From: Clostridiaceae bacterium
GTDB lineage: Bacteria; Bacillota; Clostridia; Lachnospirales; Lachnospiraceae
Length of the DNA stretch: 64,000 nucleotides
Direction of reading: 5' to 3'
NCBI GenBank assembly: GCA_902363735.1
Contig: CABJBA010000001.1
Span: forward strand, 124,001-188,000
The notes under the pieces were generated by a model. That model did not search any database. It worked only from the letters and a program-made list of their open reading frames with translations, and was not told the DNA's origin. Positions 8,717-17,857 of this stretch are shown piece by piece. Made by a program: the position numbers and the translations under genes. Each line of letters starts with the position of its first letter. Position 1 is the stretch's first letter.

Positions 8717-9520
8717 TTACAGTCCCCGTTCCGGAACACTTTTTCCGTTTCCTGCCTTTATAATCTTAAGCTCGTCGAACACCACATCATTCAATACCTT
8801 GATATAGGTTCCCTTCATGCCCGATGATCTGGACTCAATGACTCCCGCACTTTCAAATTTTCTAAGGGCATTGACGATGACAGAACGGGTAATTCCTACA
8901 CGGTCTGCAATCTTACTTGCCACAAGAATTCCTTCGTTGCCATCCAACTCATCAAAAATGTGAGTGATAGCCTCCAGTTCGGAAAAGGATAAGGTACTGA
9001 TAGCAGACTTAACAATCTGTACTTTTCTGGTCTCTTCCGCATTTTCTTCATTGACAGAGCGCATCATCTCCAGCCCCACTACAGTGGTTCCGTACTCGCT
9101 TAAAATAATATCGTCAATATCATACTGGGATTCTGACTTGTAAATAAAAAGAGTTCCCAATCTTTCCCCTGCAATATCAATAGGGGTAATAATAGCCTGA
9201 TACCGTTTGATGTCGCCCCCGGTAAAGCCTAAAGTTTCCAAGTTGACATTTTCCTTTGTCGACAGGATACCCAAGAAACGCTCATTAAGCATACCGTCAA
9301 CATAACCACCCACCTGATCGGCAATCAACTCCTGGATTTCATCTATGTCCGGTGTTACGCCAACTCCCAGCACCTTCCCTTTCTTACTGATTACAAGAAT
9401 GTTGGAATTTAAAATCTCAGTCAGCACTTCACAGATATCATTAAATACAACTTTGTGTGAATTATTATTATGCAATAATTTATTTATTTTTCTAGTTTTA
9501 TCCAACAACTGTACGCTCAT
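8717..9520 (-). CDS. codY: Global transcriptional regulator CodY
   Basis: GTP- and branched-chain amino acid-responsive DNA-binding regulator of nutrient limitation in Firmicutes. The 267-residue product has the N-terminal GAF-type effector domain (SVQLLDKTRKINKLL at the start, TPIDIAGERLGTLF near residue 136) and the C-terminal winged helix-turn-helix IADRVGITRSVIVNALRKFE, which is nearly invariant in CodY. The ATG follows AAAGGAGG. It lies downstream of topA in the conserved dprA-topA-codY order but has its own promoter. The neighbouring opp operon is a typical CodY target in other species; no clear 15-bp CodY box was found here. Confidence 0.96.
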   Translation of the reverse strand: MSVQLLDKTRKINKLLHNNNSHKVVFNDICEVLTEILNSNILVISKKGKVLGVGVTPDIDEIQELIADQVGGYVDGMLNERFLGILSTKENVNLETLGFTGGDIKRYQAIITPIDIAGERLGTLFIYKSESQYDIDDIILSEYGTTVVGLEMMRSVNEENAEETRKVQIVKSAISTLSFSELEAITHIFDELDGNEGILVASKIADRVGITRSVIVNALRKFESAGVIESRSSGMKGTYIKVLNDVVFDELKIIKAGNGKSVPERGL

Positions 9521-9578
9521 AATCGAAAACCTCCTTTATAATTTATGTGAAAGACAAAAAAACACCTGTAATAATTAG

Positions 9579-9607
9579 ATATTATCATTATTATTTTCAA
9601 ATAACAA
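9579..9607 (-). promoter_or_regulatory. Probable promoter of codY
   Basis: TTGTTA and TAATAT are separated by 17 bases on the minus strand, in the very AT-rich 130-bp gap after topA. No terminator is visible behind topA, so codY may also receive read-through. Confidence 0.6.
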
Positions 9608-9650
9608 TAGTTTATTGAAGATTTTCGATTTTCTTAATAATTTATTTTCT

Positions 9651-11720
9651 TTATTTGTCAGCGCTATAGCCGCACTGTTGGTTTGAGCATAAAAGTTTAT
9701 TTCCTTTTTCAACCATATAGTCCCCACATTTGGGACATTTCTGGGTAGAAGGCCTTTGCCAGGACATGAAGTCACATTCCGGATTTGCCTCGCATCCATA
9801 ATAGATTCTGCCTTTTTTGGTTTTCTTAATAACAACCTCTTTCTGGCACTTAGGGCATGGTACACCAACCTTCTCTAAGTAAGGCTTTGTATTTTTACAT
9901 TCCGGAAAACCGGGACAAGCCAGGAATTTTCCGTGAGGACCGTATTTAATAACCATGTTCCTGCCACAAAGCTCACAGACTTCTTCTGTCACCTCATCAG
10001 CAATGGTCACAGACTCCAGTTCCACCAGGGCTTTATCCACCGCTTCCTTTAAATCCGGATAAAAATTTCTTACAACAGTCTTCCACTGTACGGATCCGTC
10101 CCCCACCTTGTCGAGGAGATATTCTAAGTTAGCCGTAAAAGTAATGTCTACAATACTGGAAAAACTCTGTTTCATCATGCTGTTGACAATTTCTCCCAGC
10201 TCTGTTACATAAAGATTCTTGTTTTCCTTTGCCACATATCTTCTGGCTATAATGGTTGTAATTGTAGGCGCATAAGTACTGGGACGTCCAATTCCCTGCT
10301 CCTCCATAGCTTTTACCAGAGATGCTTCCGTAAAGTGGGCTGGCGGCTGGGTGAAATGCTGGCTGTTTTCCAGCTTTTCAAGCTTCAGCACACTCCCCTT
10401 GGTCAGATTCCCCAGAAGCATATTGGTTTCTTCTTTCTCATCTTCCTGTACATAAACGGACATAAATCCGTCAAAGGAAAGCTTTGAGGCTGAAAGGGTA
10501 AAGAAATAATCTCCTGCTCCGACTTTTACAGAGGTAGTCTGGTAAACCGCAGACTCCATTCTGCTGGCTGCAAACCGCTTCCAGATCAATTGGTAAAGCC
10601 GGAACAAATCTCTTTGCAAAGATTCCTTTACCCTGACAGGTGTCAGGGTGATATCCGTAGGACGGATGGCCTCGTGGGCATCCTGAATCTTTCCGGTATT
10701 TTTCTTGACCTGATCGCCTTTTGACACGTATTCTTTTCCATACTGCTTTTCTATATAATATCTGGCCGCAACATCTGCCTCCTCCGCAATTCTGGTGGAA
10801 TCTGTACGCAGATAAGTAATAAGGCCCACTGTTCCCTGTCCTTCGATTTCAACACCTTCATAAAGCTGCTGGGCCAGACGCATGGTCTTTTGTGTAGAAA
10901 AGTTAAGGACTTTGGAAGCCTCCTGCTGAAGGGTACTGGTAGTAAATGGGATGGGAGCCTTCTTGACCCTTTCCCCGTTTTTCACCTCATTGACCGTATA
11001 GGTCTGACCTTCCAATCCAGTTAATATATGATCCAGTTCTTCCTTACTGTGAATAGGCATCTTGCCTTCCGCATTGCCGTGGAATTTAGCAGCCAGAAGC
11101 TTCTTACTTCCCTCCTGTTTAAGAACTGCTTCCAGATTCCAGTATTCCTCTGGAATAAAGGCATTGATCTCTTCTTCTCTGTCACTGATCAGCCGAAGGG
11201 ATACAGATTGGACACGACCTGCACTCAGTCCTCTCTTCACCTTTGCCCAGAGAAGAGGGCTGATCATGTATCCCACCATACGGTCCAAAATCCTTCTGGC
11301 CTGCTGGGCATCCACCAGGTTCATGTCTATAGTTCTTGGTGTCTTAAAGGATGCCTTTACCGCATTCTTGGTAATCTCATTAAAGCTGATTCGATATACC
11401 TGCTTGCTCTTTGCCTCATCTAGTTTCAAAGACTTTAATAAGTGCCAGGAAATAGCTTCTCCCTCCCGGTCAGGGTCAGTTGCCAGATATATCTTATCAG
11501 CCTTTTTCACTTCTTTTCTCAGCTTGGCAAGTATATCACCCTTGCCTCTGATGGTTATATATTTGGGTTCAAAATCATTTTCTATGTCAATCCCCATCTG
11601 GCTTTTGGGAAGATCCCTTACATGCCCGTTGGAAGCGTCCACCTCAAAATTTGCCCCAAGGAACTTTTTAATCGTCTTTACCTTTGCCGGTGACTCCACA
11701 ATTACTAAACAGTTCGCCAT
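9651..11720 (-). CDS. topA: DNA topoisomerase I (type IA)
   Basis: Relaxes negatively supercoiled DNA. The Toprim domain is at the N-terminus with DPDREGEAISWHL near residues 82-94. The catalytic tyrosine is Tyr303 in GLITYLRTDSTR. Three four-cysteine zinc-ribbon modules close the C-terminus, beginning CELCGRN, CPKCQKE and CPKCGDY. The 689-residue length is normal for a Firmicutes TopA. The ATG has GAGGAG upstream and lies 14 bp after dprA. Confidence 0.97.
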   Translation of the reverse strand: MANCLVIVESPAKVKTIKKFLGANFEVDASNGHVRDLPKSQMGIDIENDFEPKYITIRGKGDILAKLRKEVKKADKIYLATDPDREGEAISWHLLKSLKLDEAKSKQVYRISFNEITKNAVKASFKTPRTIDMNLVDAQQARRILDRMVGYMISPLLWAKVKRGLSAGRVQSVSLRLISDREEEINAFIPEEYWNLEAVLKQEGSKKLLAAKFHGNAEGKMPIHSKEELDHILTGLEGQTYTVNEVKNGERVKKAPIPFTTSTLQQEASKVLNFSTQKTMRLAQQLYEGVEIEGQGTVGLITYLRTDSTRIAEEADVAARYYIEKQYGKEYVSKGDQVKKNTGKIQDAHEAIRPTDITLTPVRVKESLQRDLFRLYQLIWKRFAASRMESAVYQTTSVKVGAGDYFFTLSASKLSFDGFMSVYVQEDEKEETNMLLGNLTKGSVLKLEKLENSQHFTQPPAHFTEASLVKAMEEQGIGRPSTYAPTITTIIARRYVAKENKNLYVTELGEIVNSMMKQSFSSIVDITFTANLEYLLDKVGDGSVQWKTVVRNFYPDLKEAVDKALVELESVTIADEVTEEVCELCGRNMVIKYGPHGKFLACPGFPECKNTKPYLEKVGVPCPKCQKEVVIKKTKKGRIYYGCEANPECDFMSWQRPSTQKCPKCGDYMVEKGNKLLCSNQQCGYSADK

Positions 11721-11734
11721 ACCAAACTCCTCGC

Positions 11735-12835
11735 CTATAGTTTCTTACCATAATATTGATGGGATGTCTGAATAACCAGGCCCTTCCACTCCAGTTCCAG
11801 CAGGGCGCTCATACAGTCACTGACAGACAATCCGCTTAACTCTATAATTTTTTCTAGATTTTTTGGTTGTAAATCTAGGCAACTATACAACATTTTTTCT
11901 TCTTTGGCAAGCCCGTTCTCATTTTTTTCATGAACTCTTAATATTTTACCATTCTGTAACTGAAAATATTCCAGTACAGAATCGGCTCCCAGCAAAACTC
12001 CTGCTCCCTCGCTGATCAAGCGGTTACAGCCCACACTTAATGGGTCAGTAACTCTGCCGGGAAGGGCAAAAATATCCTTTCCTTGCTCCAGCCCCAGACC
12101 AGCTGTAATCAAAGAACCGCTTTTTTCTCTGGCCTCCATTACCAAAATCACATCAGACAAGCCGCTGATAATCCGGTTTCTCATAGGAAAATGGAAGGGC
12201 TTGGGCGCTTCCTTTGGCATAAATTCCGTCAGAACCCCTCCTTGCAAAGCCATTCGCTCATACAGTCCGTAATTTTCTCTTGGATAACAGATATTGATTC
12301 CACACCCCAATACTCCGCAAGTATATCCTCCCGCCTCCAAAGCCCCATTATGCCCTGCGCCGTCTATTCCATCAGCCAGGCCGCTGATGATCTGGACTCC
12401 TGCTCTGGAAAGTTCTCCAGCTATATGGGCCGCCATCTGTCTACCATAGTTTGTACAGCTTCTGGCTCCAATAATGGCGGCTGACGGCCTCTCCTCTTCG
12501 GGAAGCCTTCCTTTTACAAAAATCCCCCGGGGATATCCATGGATTTCAAGAAGGCGTCTAGGATATTCCTTGTCATGGGAGGTAACAAATGAAATCCCTC
12601 TTTTCTCCAGTCCCTCCAACTCTTTTCTGCAATTCTCCAAATCCTTTTTATACCCGTCAAAAAGACCTGCTTCCTTTTGGTTTAAAATGCCAGCTGCTTC
12701 CAGTTGGGTTCCTTCTATATTATATATTCTTTTATAGCTTCCTTCCCAGTCGTAGAGCTTTTTGATTTTCGCTGCCCCCAGATATCCCACATGGCAAAGC
12801 CAGTATAAATACTCCCTTTCTTCATGCATGTCCAT
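11735..12835 (-). CDS. dprA: DNA processing protein DprA
   Basis: Binds single-stranded DNA and loads RecA during natural transformation. The Rossmann-like domain is complete: GARSCTNYGR, SGLADGIDGAGHNGAL, GCGINICYPREN and SGSLITAGLGLEQGKDIFALPG. A C-terminal winged helix follows (ILSLSG-type segment ELSGLSVSDCMSALLELE). The start is uncertain: the longest frame uses a GTG at 12844 overlapping the comM-like gene, but the ATG at 12835 sits 5 bases after GGGGTGG and is preferred. It is in operon with comM-like and topA. Confidence 0.93.
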   Translation of the reverse strand: MDMHEEREYLYWLCHVGYLGAAKIKKLYDWEGSYKRIYNIEGTQLEAAGILNQKEAGLFDGYKKDLENCRKELEGLEKRGISFVTSHDKEYPRRLLEIHGYPRGIFVKGRLPEEERPSAAIIGARSCTNYGRQMAAHIAGELSRAGVQIISGLADGIDGAGHNGALEAGGYTCGVLGCGINICYPRENYGLYERMALQGGVLTEFMPKEAPKPFHFPMRNRIISGLSDVILVMEAREKSGSLITAGLGLEQGKDIFALPGRVTDPLSVGCNRLISEGAGVLLGADSVLEYFQLQNGKILRVHEKNENGLAKEEKMLYSCLDLQPKNLEKIIELSGLSVSDCMSALLELEWKGLVIQTSHQYYGKKL

Positions 12836-14378
12836 AAATGCCACCCCAATACTTTCCTTCCATACTTCGCAGACCTGCCGCCTCGGCCAGATGCCCCTTT
12901 CTTATTCTGGAAGATCCTTCTAAATCCGCAATCGTTCTTGACACCTTCAATATCTTTTCGTAGCCTCTTACACTAAGATTCATCCTGTCATAAATCTTCT
13001 TTAAAAGCTCTTTTTCTTCATCTCCGAGAATGCAGAATTCTTCCATCTGTCCCTTGTTCATAACGCTGTTAAAATAATTCCCCTGACCCTTAAACCGTTC
13101 CTTTTGAATTTTCCTTGCCGCTTCTACTCTTCTGCGGATAGAAACAGAAGATTCTCCCTTATTTCCTGCTCCCAAATCCTCGTATGGGATGACACTTGCC
13201 TCTGCGCAGATATCGATCCGGTCCAGAAAAGGTTTTGATATTCTGCCCAAATATTTCTTAACCTGCTGCTCAGAACATCTGCATCGGATCCTGTCAGGGA
13301 AAAAACCACAGGAACACGGATTCATGGAAGCGCAAATCATAAAATCAGCTGGAAATTCATAAGCTCCAAACACTCTGGATACGATGATCTTTCTCTCCTC
13401 CAAAGGCTGTCTTAAAATTTCCAATGTATTTTTTTGAAATTCGGGTAATTCATCCAGAAACAGAACGCCTCCGGAGGCCAGGGAGATTTCACCAGGCTTA
13501 GGTATTTTTCCCCCTCCGGCCAGGGCCTGGGGGCTGATGGTATGATGAGGGCTGCGAAAAGGCCGTCTGGACATGACGGGGTTTTCCTGTGACAAAAGTC
13601 CACACACTCCATATATCTTTGATATTTCTATGATTTCCTCCAAGGATAAGGAGGGCATGATGGTGGGAATCCGCCTGGCTACCATTGTCTTTCCCGTCCC
13701 TGCAGGACCTATATAAAGGATGTTATGCATACCTGCCACCGCCACCTCTGTGGCCCGCCGCAATAAAAGCTGGCCTCCCACCTCGGAAAAATCCACATCG
13801 TAAGACTCTGACTGCCAAGCAGATGGCTCAAATCTCTGTATTTCCGGCTTTGTCTCCCACGATTCATCAGGAAAGTTGATCAGGTTCGACAATTCTTTCA
13901 AATTTTTTATTCCTATGATTCCAATTCCTTCTATTATCATAGCCTCCCGTACATTCTCCTCAGGAAGAAAGCATCGCTCCATTCCAGCCTTTTTTGCTGC
14001 TGCAGTAATAGCCAAAGCTCCTCTTAAGGGCCTTACTTCCCCGTCCAGACCCAACTCCCCGGAAATTACACATTTTTTCAGTACAGAAGTCTTTACCATA
14101 TCTGATGCCGCTAAAATTGCAATGGCAATGGGCAGGTCAAAGGAAGTTCCTGCCTTTGGAATTCCGGCAGGTGACAAATTAATGGTGATTTTTTTCGCTG
14201 GAAGACGAAATCCGGAGTTTTTCAGCGCGGTCCTTACCCGCTCCTGAGCCTCTTTCACCTCAGAAGACAAATATCCCACCATAGAAAAACCGGGAAGTCC
14301 GTCACTTACATCGGCTTCTACTAAAATTGGAATTCCCTCCACGCCTGCAATTCCTACACTATGAACTTTACTATACAA
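12822..14378 (-). CDS. comM: YifB/ComM-family Mg-chelatase-like AAA+ ATPase
   Basis: In Gram-negative competent bacteria ComM is a branch-migration helicase aiding integration of transforming DNA; a DNA role here is inferred from family and from its neighbour dprA. The N-terminal ChlI/Lon-like domain includes DGLPGFSMVGYLSSEVKEAQ, the AAA+ core has Walker A GPAGTGKT and Walker B VLFLDELPEF, and a zinc-like cysteine cluster (CSCGFFPDRIRCRC) precedes the Mg-chelatase C-terminal domain. The start is a TTG after GAGGAG. It has 518 residues, overlaps dprA, and heads the operon. Confidence 0.92.
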   Translation of the reverse strand: MYSKVHSVGIAGVEGIPILVEADVSDGLPGFSMVGYLSSEVKEAQERVRTALKNSGFRLPAKKITINLSPAGIPKAGTSFDLPIAIAILAASDMVKTSVLKKCVISGELGLDGEVRPLRGALAITAAAKKAGMERCFLPEENVREAMIIEGIGIIGIKNLKELSNLINFPDESWETKPEIQRFEPSAWQSESYDVDFSEVGGQLLLRRATEVAVAGMHNILYIGPAGTGKTMVARRIPTIMPSLSLEEIIEISKIYGVCGLLSQENPVMSRRPFRSPHHTISPQALAGGGKIPKPGEISLASGGVLFLDELPEFQKNTLEILRQPLEERKIIVSRVFGAYEFPADFMICASMNPCSCGFFPDRIRCRCSEQQVKKYLGRISKPFLDRIDICAEASVIPYEDLGAGNKGESSVSIRRRVEAARKIQKERFKGQGNYFNSVMNKGQMEEFCILGDEEKELLKKIYDRMNLSVRGYEKILKVSRTIADLEGSSRIRKGHLAEAAGLRSMEGKYWGGIYGHA

Positions 14379-14515
14379 ACCTATTTCTCCTCTCCGTACC
14401 GTTTTTGTTACAGTTCAGCTAATGGAGCCATTTCCCAGGATAATCTCTCAAAAGCTGAATCAAAACCTAATTTCAGTATTTACTCGTGGAAAATAATGCA
14501 GAAACGCATCAGAAT

Positions 14516-14531
14516 GTTCCTGATCTGGAAC
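14516..14531. promoter_or_regulatory. Palindrome at the start of the comM-dprA-topA operon
   Basis: GTTCCTGATCTGGAAC has perfect 5-bp arms around six bases. It begins just downstream of the predicted transcription start of the promoter at 14540-14568, the position of a repressor site. I cannot assign a regulator; it does not match the LexA boxes found nearby at 16.7 kb. Confidence 0.4.
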
Positions 14532-14539
14532 CTGCTTTT

Positions 14540-14568
14540 ATGATAAGGGAAAGAATAGAAAATGGCAA
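14540..14568 (-). promoter_or_regulatory. Probable promoter of comM-dprA-topA
   Basis: TTGCCA and TATCAT are 17 bases apart on the minus strand. The transcript has a leader of about 150 nt before the comM-like TTG start. Confidence 0.6.
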
Positions 14569-14575
14569 GCTTTTT

Positions 14576-15355
14576 CTAACTATCTTTTAGGCCATGGGAA
14601 AATTCAGGCATATAGGGGCGGTAACGGAGAGGCATGTGGTTTCTCTGACATACAGGATTAGTTCGTTCCTTAATAGAAATGTTTTTCCGGAAACAGCGGT
14701 ACAATTCTTCATACTCATCCTCTTCCATGGCCTTTTTTAATTGCCCTTCCCATTTTTCAGAAATGAAATCCACTAAAAACCAGGGTTTTAAAACAGGATG
14801 AAGAACTGCTTTTTTCCGGTTCTCATCGTAAAGAACCCAATTTTCGCCTGACATCCGGTCTGCAAAATGGGGCGCCAACAAAACCAGTACATCGTTTCGG
14901 GGACCGATTTTTCCCACCAACAGGCCACCCTCCATCTCCACAAAACGCACAAATCCCGTAAGAGAGTGAGTTTCATTGTCAATGTAGCGGCACATCTGAA
15001 AAATATCATATACCTGAGGTACCTGAAGCATATTGACGATGGGAGCTCCTACATGAAATCCATAAATCAGGAATCGGTAAATTTTATCCGCCCGGTCCAC
15101 TTCCCTGCTTAGAGCAGCCTTATAGACAGCAGTGTAGGCCTCCTTTGAAATTTTCTCCCGGATGGCCTTCACCACCTTGCCAGCGTGACCCGGATGAGGG
15201 AGAACCTCCTCGTATTCACAAAATAATTCCATCGTAGTTTCACTTTCCACCAGTTCCAGTTTCACATTGGCATGACCCTTTTTGCTGGTCCAGGCCGTAT
15301 ACACGCCGCTGAGAATCCCTTCTACGCTGTCCTCACACAAATAAACAGTTTTCAT
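14576..15355 (-). CDS. TIGR03915/DUF4130 family protein, putative DNA repair partner of the radical SAM protein
   Basis: The 259-residue product matches the TIGR03915 (DUF4130) family by its opening VYLCEDSVEGILSGVYTAW, the central KIYRFLIYGFHVG and the region VGKIGPRNDVLVLLAPHFADR. I know of no established biochemical function. In Proteobacteria the same domain occurs fused to UdgX-type uracil-DNA binding proteins, which suggests DNA repair. Its ATG overlaps the stop codon of the radical SAM gene by four bases (ATGA), so the two are almost certainly co-translated. The final residues include a conserved-looking NHMPLRYRPYMPEF motif. No terminator is visible before the comM promoter. Confidence 0.85.
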   Translation of the reverse strand: MKTVYLCEDSVEGILSGVYTAWTSKKGHANVKLELVESETTMELFCEYEEVLPHPGHAGKVVKAIREKISKEAYTAVYKAALSREVDRADKIYRFLIYGFHVGAPIVNMLQVPQVYDIFQMCRYIDNETHSLTGFVRFVEMEGGLLVGKIGPRNDVLVLLAPHFADRMSGENWVLYDENRKKAVLHPVLKPWFLVDFISEKWEGQLKKAMEEDEYEELYRCFRKNISIKERTNPVCQRNHMPLRYRPYMPEFSHGLKDS

Positions 15356-16677
15356 AAACCCCCTCCTATTCTTGCCAGGGCAGACACATTCATGTCGTCA
15401 AACAATGAAAGCTGGCGGAATGTTCCTGATGATTCAATATCCCACACTTTTCTGTGCTCCTCTCCCACCAGATGGCGGGTAATATAATCCTCGTCAATCT
15501 TAACAGGATACATCATCCGCCCAGAACATGTAATAAAATAAACAGCTCTCTTTAACACCACACCGATCTTTTTTAAAGCATCGAAATCCAAAAGCCCGCT
15601 CTTTCTTGCCGCTATAATTCGCTGGGCAGACTTCACCCCCATGCCGGGAACCCTTAAAAGGGTATAGTAATCCGCCCGGTTTACCTCTACCGGAAACAAC
15701 TCCAAGTGGCGCAGAGCCCAATCACACTTTGGATCTAAAAATACATTGAAATTAGGTCTCTCTTCTGAAAGCAGCTCTCCGGCCTGGAATCCGTAAAACC
15801 GCATGAGCCAGTCCGCCTGATAAAGCCTGTGCTCTCTTAAGAGGGGAGGACCTCCCGGAAGAGCAGGCAGGCTGCTGTCTTTATTAACCGGAACAAAGGC
15901 GGAATAAAAAACTCTTTTTAAGTCATAATTCTGATAAAGGGCTTCTGCCACCATCATCATCTGAAAATCATTTTCCGGAGTTGCTCCCACGATCATCTGA
16001 GTGCTCTGTCCTGCCGAAACAAAGGCCGGAGCTTTCCTGTATTCCATCAACTCAAACTGATTTACCGCAATTTTCTTCTGAATCTGCTTCATAGGCGTTA
16101 AAATCTTGCTTCTGCTTTTTCCGGGAGCCAGCTTTTTAAGGCCTTCAGCCGTAGGAAGCTCCAGATTAATGCTCATACGATCTGCCAGAAACCCTGTTTT
16201 TTCGATAAGAACCGGGTCTGCACCGGGAATTGCCTTTACATGAATATAACCTTGAAAGTGATACTCCTCCCTCAGCTTTTTTAAGGTCTGGTATATAAGA
16301 TCCATGGTATAATCAGCACTGTACAAAACTCCGGAACTGAGAAACAGCCCTTCAATGTAATTACGGCGGTAAAATTCAATGGTCAGACTGCATACCTCAT
16401 CAGGAGTAAACGCAGTTCTCGCCACATCATTGGAACTGCGGTTGATACAGTACTTGCAGTCATAAATACACTGGTTGGTAAATAATATTTTCAACAGGGA
16501 AATACATCTTCCGTCTGCTGAAAAACTGTGGCAGATCCCGGCTGCAACCGTATTCCCTAAGGTTCCTGCTTTTCCTTTACGGCTCACACCGCTGGAAGTA
16601 CAGGCAACATCATATTTGGCGGCATCTGATAAAATTGCCAGCTTTTCCTGAACGCTTAATTCTTCCTGAATCAACAT
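15352..16677 (-). CDS. Putative DNA modification/repair radical SAM protein (TIGR03916 family)
   Basis: The 441-residue protein carries a radical SAM core with an iron-sulfur motif CX3CX2C (Cys70, Cys74, Cys77 in NQCIYDCKYCINR). Near residues 345-375 it has a helix-hairpin-helix (LLRVPGMGVKSAQRIIAARK), a DNA-binding element of the ComEA type. Additional cysteines (26, 49, 58) precede the core. The family is annotated as putative DNA modification or repair, but its reaction is not established as far as I know. The promoter is flanked by two LexA-type boxes, pointing to SOS control. It is followed by its usual partner TIGR03915. Confidence 0.88.
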   Translation of the reverse strand: MLIQEELSVQEKLAILSDAAKYDVACTSSGVSRKGKAGTLGNTVAAGICHSFSADGRCISLLKILFTNQCIYDCKYCINRSSNDVARTAFTPDEVCSLTIEFYRRNYIEGLFLSSGVLYSADYTMDLIYQTLKKLREEYHFQGYIHVKAIPGADPVLIEKTGFLADRMSINLELPTAEGLKKLAPGKSRSKILTPMKQIQKKIAVNQFELMEYRKAPAFVSAGQSTQMIVGATPENDFQMMMVAEALYQNYDLKRVFYSAFVPVNKDSSLPALPGGPPLLREHRLYQADWLMRFYGFQAGELLSEERPNFNVFLDPKCDWALRHLELFPVEVNRADYYTLLRVPGMGVKSAQRIIAARKSGLLDFDALKKIGVVLKRAVYFITCSGRMMYPVKIDEDYITRHLVGEEHRKVWDIESSGTFRQLSLFDDMNVSALARIGGGL

Positions 16678-16689
16678 ATTCCCTCACCT

Positions 16690-16703
16690 CGAACGCATGT
16701 TCT
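16690..16703. promoter_or_regulatory. LexA (SOS) box 1
   Basis: CGAACGCATGTTCT matches the Gram-positive LexA consensus CGAAC-N4-GTTCG at nine of ten defined positions. It lies at the predicted transcription start of the radical SAM gene, between the -10 box and the start codon, a typical repressor position. Confidence 0.8.
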
Positions 16704-16710
16704 TTGTTTT

Positions 16711-16739
16711 ATATTAACACATTATTTTTTTCTTTTCAA
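16711..16739 (-). promoter_or_regulatory. Probable promoter of the radical SAM/TIGR03915 operon
   Basis: TTGAAA and TAATAT are separated by 17 bases on the minus strand. The start codon lies only about 30 bp downstream, and LexA-type boxes sit on both sides. Confidence 0.75.
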
Positions 16740-16746
16740 GCATTTT

Positions 16747-16760
16747 AGAATATATGTTCG
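16747..16760. promoter_or_regulatory. LexA (SOS) box 2
   Basis: Read on the minus strand this is CGAACATATATTCT, eight of ten matches to CGAAC-N4-GTTCG. It lies 7 bp upstream of the -35 box. With box 1 it would bracket the promoter. Confidence 0.6.
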
Positions 16761-16909
16761 ACTGTAAATTTCTTCCTATTAGGACTGTGTTAAAAACACA
16801 ACATTTCTTTAAGACCTTATTTTATTTCTAAAAATAACCGATATACTTTTAGAATGATGGATAAACAGCAGTTGGGATCCGTTTCAATAAATATATAAGG
16901 ATGGTTAAG

Positions 16910-17800
16910 ATGGCGAATATTTCAAAATCCTCTAAGGGAAAAAACAAAGAAAAAAGACTTCAAAAAAACAAAAAAACTTTTATTTTTTTGACAGTACTTT
17001 TGATGGTTGTGGCTGCAGGTTCCGTCGTCGTCATCAATCTCCTGCCCCTTTCAAGAGAAACTCTTTCTGACCAAAAGGAACTGGAAGCACCTGCCTATTA
17101 TTTTTCCAAAGAGGACGAAGTTTCTTCCGCAACTAAAGTTTTGGGGTCCAGAGATTTTAAAACTCCGGCTGAGGAACAATCAAAGGATGGCCAGGAATCA
17201 GAAAAAAAACTTTACACATATGTCCATGTTGAAGACGTGTCCGCAGATTTAACTGCCTATAAAACATACCTGGAAGAAGAAAAGAACTTCATAGATGTGA
17301 CCAAGAACAATCAAGAGGAGGAATCTTCCTCCCCGGAAGAGTATGCGATGATTTATGAGCTGGCCGGGCCTTCCTCTGATTCTGATTCCTATCTTTCCAT
17401 TACCTTAGAAGCAGAAGCAGAAAGCTATACGGTAACCGCCTGCAAAGAAAGCCAGCCATGGAATACCTATATTAAAACGATGTGGGGACAGCAGAAAAAA
17501 GAACTGGCCGATACCAGCAGTTCTCCCCAGACAAACAGCACCTTAGAACAAGCAGAAAAATCTGTCTCTGCCTTGGGAAGAGAAAAACTGGGACTACCGG
17601 AGCCAACAGATTCTTACGAGTATATTGCTGCTCCTGGAATCGCAAAAATAGACGGAAGCAATTATTACACTGTCAGAACCTACAAGCGCCAGGCAAACAG
17701 CACTTTGGTTTACATTGCTACCTACTTGTCGGATTATTCCTCCGGTAATGTAGCTTTTCAATATGATGAAGTCACTGGAGAAGTCACTCCTCTCCCCTGA
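16910..17800 (+). CDS. Membrane-anchored extracytoplasmic protein of unknown function
   Basis: I do not recognise this family. The N-terminus is very basic (KSSKGKNKEKRLQKNKK) and is followed by one hydrophobic helix near residues 26-48. The remaining roughly 245 residues are acidic and polar and probably lie outside the cell. There is no lipobox cysteine. The start at 16910 (MANISK) is preferred because AAGG lies 9 bases upstream; the ATG at 16901 directly abuts that site. It opens the plus-strand island, divergent from the radical SAM gene, and the nitroreductase follows by 57 bp. Confidence 0.75.
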   Translation: MANISKSSKGKNKEKRLQKNKKTFIFLTVLLMVVAAGSVVVINLLPLSRETLSDQKELEAPAYYFSKEDEVSSATKVLGSRDFKTPAEEQSKDGQESEKKLYTYVHVEDVSADLTAYKTYLEEEKNFIDVTKNNQEEESSSPEEYAMIYELAGPSSDSDSYLSITLEAEAESYTVTACKESQPWNTYIKTMWGQQKKELADTSSSPQTNSTLEQAEKSVSALGREKLGLPEPTDSYEYIAAPGIAKIDGSNYYTVRTYKRQANSTLVYIATYLSDYSSGNVAFQYDEVTGEVTPLP

Positions 17801-17857
17801 TCTCCCGCAGCAGGATTCATATCTTAATAACTATAAAATCAATAAGGAGACACGACT

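Noticed and set aside
9521..9650. CodY box upstream of codY
   Set aside because: GAAAAT half-sites occur, but no 15-mer comes close to AATTTTCWGAAAATT; the AT-rich sequence makes chance matches likely.
11062..11775. A 237-codon plus-strand open frame opposite topA
   Set aside because: It lies wholly over the conserved topA frame, has no ribosome binding site and no recognisable domain. It is a complement-strand shadow.
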